Assembly (NCBI GenBank): GCA_040005095.1
Contig: JBDTZN010000083.1
Span: forward strand, 1 to 8,028
Reading direction: 5' to 3'
Origin: UBA5186 sp040005095
Lineage (GTDB): Bacteria > Actinomycetota > Thermoleophilia > Gaiellales > Gaiellaceae
DNA length: 8,028 nt
The translations under genes were made by a program, and so were the position numbers. Shown piece by piece: positions 6,301 to 8,028 of this stretch; the stretch's first letter is position 1, and every line of letters begins with the position of its first letter. The notes below the pieces were generated by a model that was not told where the DNA came from, did not search any database, and worked only from the letters and a program-made list of their open reading frames with translations.

Positions 6301-7653
6301 CGGGCTGCCTTCGGGGGAGACGACGGAAGCGTCGTCGTCGTCGACTTCCGCACAGGCGCGCAGCAACCGATGGGACGCCGGGCGACCGGACGTGTACTCG
6401 CGGTCGCGTTCAGCCGCGACGGCAAGGTGCTCTCGACGACGTCGGACGACGGCAGCGTCGCAGTCTGGGACGTGCCGACTGCACGTCTGCGGGAGAGCTT
6501 CGTCGGCCATGCCGGCTCGGCCGTCGGCGCGTTGTTCAGCCGGGACGGGGCGACGCTGTACACGGGCTCGAGCGACGGGAGCGTGATCGTCTGGGACGTG
6601 AGCGGCGAGCGCCGGCTCGGCCGGCCGTTTCGGGTTGACCCAGTTGCGGCGGCCGGAGAGGGAGCACACACGCCGGCCGAGAACGCCTCCACGGCCGTTG
6701 CCGCCAGCCCGGACAGCTCGCTCTTCGCGACCTCGCCCGCACCTGGTCACGTCACCCTCTGGCGATCCTCCGACCAGGCGGCGCTCGCTCAGCTCCACGG
6801 ACCGTTCGGCTACGTCGTCTCGCTCGCATTCAGCCACGACGGCCGCCTGCTCGCCGTGACCGGGAACGCGCCGAACACCGTCGTCTGGAACCTACGTACG
6901 AGGAAGGTCTTCCGGATACTCCGCTCGCCCGTCGACGCCGGCGCCGCCGGCGTCGCCTTCTCGCCGGATGACGAGCTGCTCGCGACCTCGGGAGTCGGTA
7001 CGCCGTCAGACCCTGCCCTGTTGCGCGTCTACGTCCTCCGCACGGGCAAGCTGATGGGTCAAGTCGAAACCAGACACAACACGCTGCAGGACCTCGACTT
7101 CGCCCCGGACGGCAAACTCCTCGCGACCGCCGGCCTCGACGGCAAGATCCTGGTCTGGAACGTCGCGCGGCGCGCGCTCGAGCGGACCATCCCGCACCGG
7201 GTCGCGATCCTCACCATCCGCTTCTCACCAGACGGCAACACGATCGCGACCGGCGACCTCTCCGGAAACGTCGACTTCTGGGATGCACAGACCGGGCGGA
7301 GGGTCGGTCAGACGCTCGGCGGCCAGAACGGGCTCGTGCTCAGCGTCGCGTACGAGGCGAGCGGCCGCGAGCTCGTAACGACGAGCGGCGACGGCAAGCT
7401 CCGACTCTGGGACCTCGCCTCTGGACGACTCGTCGGCTCGCCACTGCCCGGAGCGAACACCGGCGGCTGGGGCACCTCGTTCCCGGACGGCAAGCACACG
7501 ATTTCGGTGTTCGCCGACGGCACCGGGGTCGTCTGGAACATCGATCCCGCGGCATGGAGGGACCAAGCCTGCCGAGTCGCACATCGGAACCTGATGCAAG
7601 CGGAGTGGCGAGACTTCCTGCCGCAACGCCGCTACCGCCTCGTTTGCCCCTAA
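3364..7653 (+). CDS. AfsR/SARP-like regulator: winged helix-BTAD-nSTAND1 NTPase-TM-WD40, 1429 aa
   Basis: ATG 3364 is chosen because the winged-helix domain begins right after it (EFRILGPLTVRLNGE). The frame stays open to 3109, but that part overlaps the opposite DUF4242 gene. No strong Shine-Dalgarno is seen. Domains: OmpR/PhoB-type winged helix ~5-100 (GGPKQRGLLALLLL, HNHVSRLRKLL, RPPGYLLRV); BTAD ~103-252 with helical repeats (YRCGRQAESLDVYRRTRKLL, ELGLEP); nSTAND1 NTPase ~274-610. The NTPase has CPFKGLASFEAADAPFFFGRE, Walker A GPSGIGKSS (314-322), Walker B LLLAVDQFEE (371-380), GLPLLSTTLVDLW (481-493) and HEALIEHWPRLSSWL (593-607). A membrane helix lies at ~687-710 after the basic stretch RQRRANRWLR, which suggests the N-terminus is inside. 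About 14 WD40-type repeats follow at ~776-1392, enough for two seven-bladed propellers. A capping segment (1395-1429, DPAAWRDQACRVAHRNL...LVCP) is typical of nSTAND1-WD40 proteins. The family couples ligand sensing by repeats to NTP-driven switching, here probably to DNA binding. All core motifs look intact. The signal and target genes are unknown. Confidence 0.92.
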   Translation: MESPRLEFRILGPLTVRLNGEVVHAGGPKQRGLLALLLLSANRVVSRERLIGELFADQSPNSAEHALHNHVSRLRKLLSPLPANEPRLVARPPGYLLRVEPGELDLERFERLSAEGREALAGGDPATAAVAFRAAEELWSGRPLADLEFERLARVEAERLEELRLAAVEERIDAELALARHLGLVPELEALIADYPYRERFRAQLMLSLYRCGRQAESLDVYRRTRKLLNDELGLEPALEMQQLERAILVQDPALGIATDAGANPAETAATLVCPFKGLASFEAADAPFFFGRERLIDELLPRLQEAPLLAISGPSGIGKSSLLRAGLLPRLSGARHVVVRPGEHPIAELRGALGGELPQALARLRPGERLLLAVDQFEEAFSPSVTEAERRAFVETLAEAAWDPERRASILIALRADFFGRLVAYPELADLVAPNHALVGPMTASELRRAIEGPCERAGLAVEAPLVGALVDDIAGELGGLPLLSTTLVDLWHDRDGRTLTLASYERFGGVRGAVGRQAEAAFRSLDEDSRQLAKSILLRLVAGGKEGAFRRQRVARAQLDVCDDDRVAQVLATLVAQRLLVADDGTVELVHEALIEHWPRLSSWLEEDREGRRLHEHLTQAASDWAANGRDPGELYLGARLAATLAWLDSAAERPALNRLEDEFLDASRAAATREAARQRRANRWLRSLLAAALALLLAALAAGSVALRERGTARGQATAAIAQRLGAQALAEPRLDRALLLAREGVNLDDSLATRSNLLATLLRSPAALAVLRGGGARVLDDALSPEGRILAARSDNGSVTFFDPRMLREHGPRFASPGLISYCGAIVRPVRALAFSTDGRTLAVGDSDGKHSKLYFVDTRTHRTRALVRSANAVTADVAFAADGRTFVTGEAVSCHSSPPAPPAEMIVLRRVTDGRALRRSRPIPGGRLVGFTNDGRSLLVTSGETTSLLLDARTLEPIRKFPISGAAALSPVGDRAAFGGDDGSVVVVDFRTGAQQPMGRRATGRVLAVAFSRDGKVLSTTSDDGSVAVWDVPTARLRESFVGHAGSAVGALFSRDGATLYTGSSDGSVIVWDVSGERRLGRPFRVDPVAAAGEGAHTPAENASTAVAASPDSSLFATSPAPGHVTLWRSSDQAALAQLHGPFGYVVSLAFSHDGRLLAVTGNAPNTVVWNLRTRKVFRILRSPVDAGAAGVAFSPDDELLATSGVGTPSDPALLRVYVLRTGKLMGQVETRHNTLQDLDFAPDGKLLATAGLDGKILVWNVARRALERTIPHRVAILTIRFSPDGNTIATGDLSGNVDFWDAQTGRRVGQTLGGQNGLVLSVAYEASGRELVTTSGDGKLRLWDLASGRLVGSPLPGANTGGWGTSFPDGKHTISVFADGTGVVWNIDPAAWRDQACRVAHRNLMQAEWRDFLPQRRYRLVCP

Positions 7654-7654
7654 G

Positions 7655-7676
7655 GGGACGACCAAGCCGTCGTCCC
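7655..7676 (+). terminator. Hairpin directly after the stop codon, probable terminator without U-tract
   Basis: GGGACGAC (7655-7662) and GTCGTCCC (7669-7676) form a perfect 8-bp stem with a 6-nt loop (CAAGCC), starting two bases after the TAA at 7651-7653. No T-run follows. GC-rich actinobacteria often use such stem-only hairpins at gene ends. It may instead protect the mRNA 3' end. Confidence 0.55.
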
Positions 7677-7781
7677 ACCAACAATCCATGGTCATTGTGC
7701 TCTCGCCAAGGAGTGCGCCGCCGGTCGCGCTCGTCCACTCCAAGCTCTCTGATCTCCGTTTGCGGCGGAGACAACGCCGAG

Positions 7782-7907
7782 TTCCCGCGCAGATCCCGCC
7801 AGAGGCCGCCGGAAGACCCCGCCGCCGCCCGCGTATCCCCGCAACCCGAGCGGCGGAAAGCCCTGCTGGTGCCGGGAATCCCCGCCTATCCCCGGTCAGC
7901 CCGCAAG
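7782..7907 (+). repeat. Right cluster of ATCCCCGC-type direct repeats (possible arm-type sites)
   Basis: Same-orientation motifs start at 7782 (TTCCCGCG), 7793 (ATCCCGCC), 7835 (ATCCCCGCAACC), 7878 (ATCCCCGC), 7888 (ATCCCCGG) and 7898 (AGCCCGCAAG). Spacings of 11, 10 and 10 bp occur within the pairs, so these sit on one DNA face. The block 7783-7846 mirrors the left block 119-183, and GCCCGCAAG (7899-7907) also occurs at 144-152. The cluster ends 8 bp before the 48-bp tRNA repeat. Confidence 0.5.
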
Positions 7908-7915
7908 CGCCAAGA

Positions 7916-7963
7916 CCGGCCTGTCACGCCGGAGGTCGCGGGTTCGAGTCCCGTCGCTCCCGT
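7916..7963 (+). repeat. Right copy of 48-bp direct repeat (attR-like tRNA-Asp 3' fragment)
   Basis: It is identical to 5-52 and covers the anticodon arm, variable loop, T arm and 3' acceptor strand of tRNA-Asp. Immediately upstream (CAAGA, 7911-7915) there is no D stem, and no GGGAGCG 5' acceptor strand is visible in the preceding ~60 bp, so this cannot be a functional tRNA. An automated search could miscall it as a partial tRNA. It marks the distal boundary of the island. Confidence 0.8.
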
Positions 7964-8028
7964 CTTTTGAAGTGCCTGCAAACTGCCACTCTGCGTTGGC
8001 TGGGCAGGCGCGAGTGGCTGATGTCGGG
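7964..8028. other. Sequence beyond the right repeat
   Basis: Sixty-five bases with no recognisable gene. If the repeat is attR, this is the original chromosomal sequence downstream of the tRNA, or the start of another accreted element. CCTGCAAA (7975-7982) also occurs shortly after the left repeat (59-66), followed in both places by ACTCT and GTTG. Confidence 0.4.

Larger units (their letters stand above)
7654..7915. other. Non-coding region between the large gene and the right tRNA repeat
   Basis: No gene is supported here; the short open frames on both strands lack motifs and a plausible start context. It holds the hairpin at 7655-7676, a small CTCCG/CGGAG dyad around 7754-7770, and the right-hand cluster of ATCCCCGC-type repeats (7782-7907), which leads directly into the duplicated tRNA 3' end. 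Confidence 0.6.
5..7963. mobile_element. Candidate tRNA-Asp-integrated genomic island lacking an integrase
   Basis: The interval is bounded by a perfect 48-bp direct repeat of the tRNA-Asp 3' end, and only the left copy continues into a tRNA D arm. Both inner flanks carry ATCCCCGC-type short repeats that resemble integrase arm sites. The cargo is a divergent locus: a large BTAD-nSTAND1-WD40 gene on plus and a four-member operon on minus. I found no integrase, excisionase, relaxase or replication gene on either strand. It could be a trans-mobilised cassette, an island that lost its integrase, or part of a tandem accretion whose integrase lies outside. A tRNA-fragment duplication not caused by an integrase is a less likely alternative. 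Confidence 0.55.

Noticed and set aside
4819..6837. 672-aa minus-strand open frame inside the large gene
   Set aside because: It lies antisense to conserved NTPase and WD40 coding sequence. It has charged, motif-free composition and no ribosome-binding site. It is a shadow.
7225..7743. 172-aa minus-strand open frame at the end of the large gene
   Set aside because: Most of it is antisense to the last WD40 repeats. The part past 7653 has no motif, signal peptide or start signal.
7887..7962. A second functional tRNA-Asp gene
   Set aside because: Only the anticodon arm to the 3' end is present. There is no 5' acceptor strand GGGAGCG and no D arm upstream.
1..8028. CRISPR array, riboswitch, IS element or replication origin
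   Set aside because: I saw no regularly spaced repeat-spacer pattern, transposase, IS terminal repeats, DnaA-box cluster or recognisable riboswitch. The short repeats at the ends fit an att context better.

Overview
The window is high-GC bacterial DNA. A tRNA-Asp gene with no encoded CCA, Arg/Leu/Glu/Ala-rich proteins with C/G-ending codons, and an AfsR-like BTAD-nSTAND1-WD40 protein all point to Actinomycetota. Class Thermoleophilia (Gaiellales/Solirubrobacterales-like) is my best guess from general style; no marker gene in the window proves it.

Layout. Positions 1-51 are the 3' part of a tRNA-Asp(GUC) gene that starts before the window. A 467-bp non-coding stretch (53-519) follows, with direct repeats, an inverted repeat and a weak minus-strand terminator. 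A compact minus-strand operon (3286 down to 520) comes next: a small DUF4242/nickel-binding-like protein, a truncated tandem copy of that gene, a secreted protein of unknown function, and a secreted right-handed beta-helix protein. From a 77-bp divergent intergenic region a single large plus-strand gene runs to 7653. It encodes a 1429-aa protein with an OmpR-type winged helix, BTAD, nSTAND1 NTPase, one membrane helix and about 14 WD40 repeats. It ends in a strong hairpin. After about 260 bp without genes, positions 5-52 recur perfectly as 7916-7963. This second copy has no 5' tRNA half.

Main reading. The 48-bp perfect direct repeat spans exactly the tRNA-Asp anticodon arm through the 3' end, as expected of the attL/attR pair of an element inserted in a tRNA gene. 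Just inside both ends are short direct repeats of the ATCCCCGC type, including a 17-bp pair with one mismatch, at spacings near one helical turn. They look like integrase arm-type sites. No integrase gene lies between the repeats. The window is therefore best described as a candidate integrase-less (or integrase-lost, or trans-mobilised) tRNA-Asp island of about 7.9 kb whose cargo is one divergent regulatory locus.

How the genes may work together (inference). The large protein could be a membrane-anchored, NTP-dependent one-component regulator with DNA-binding and NTPase modules inside the cell and WD40 propellers outside. The divergent region holds three GCTCYCR heptamers at exactly 11-bp spacing, the geometry of SARP/BTAD operators. 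The protein may thus control itself and the adjacent operon of secreted proteins.
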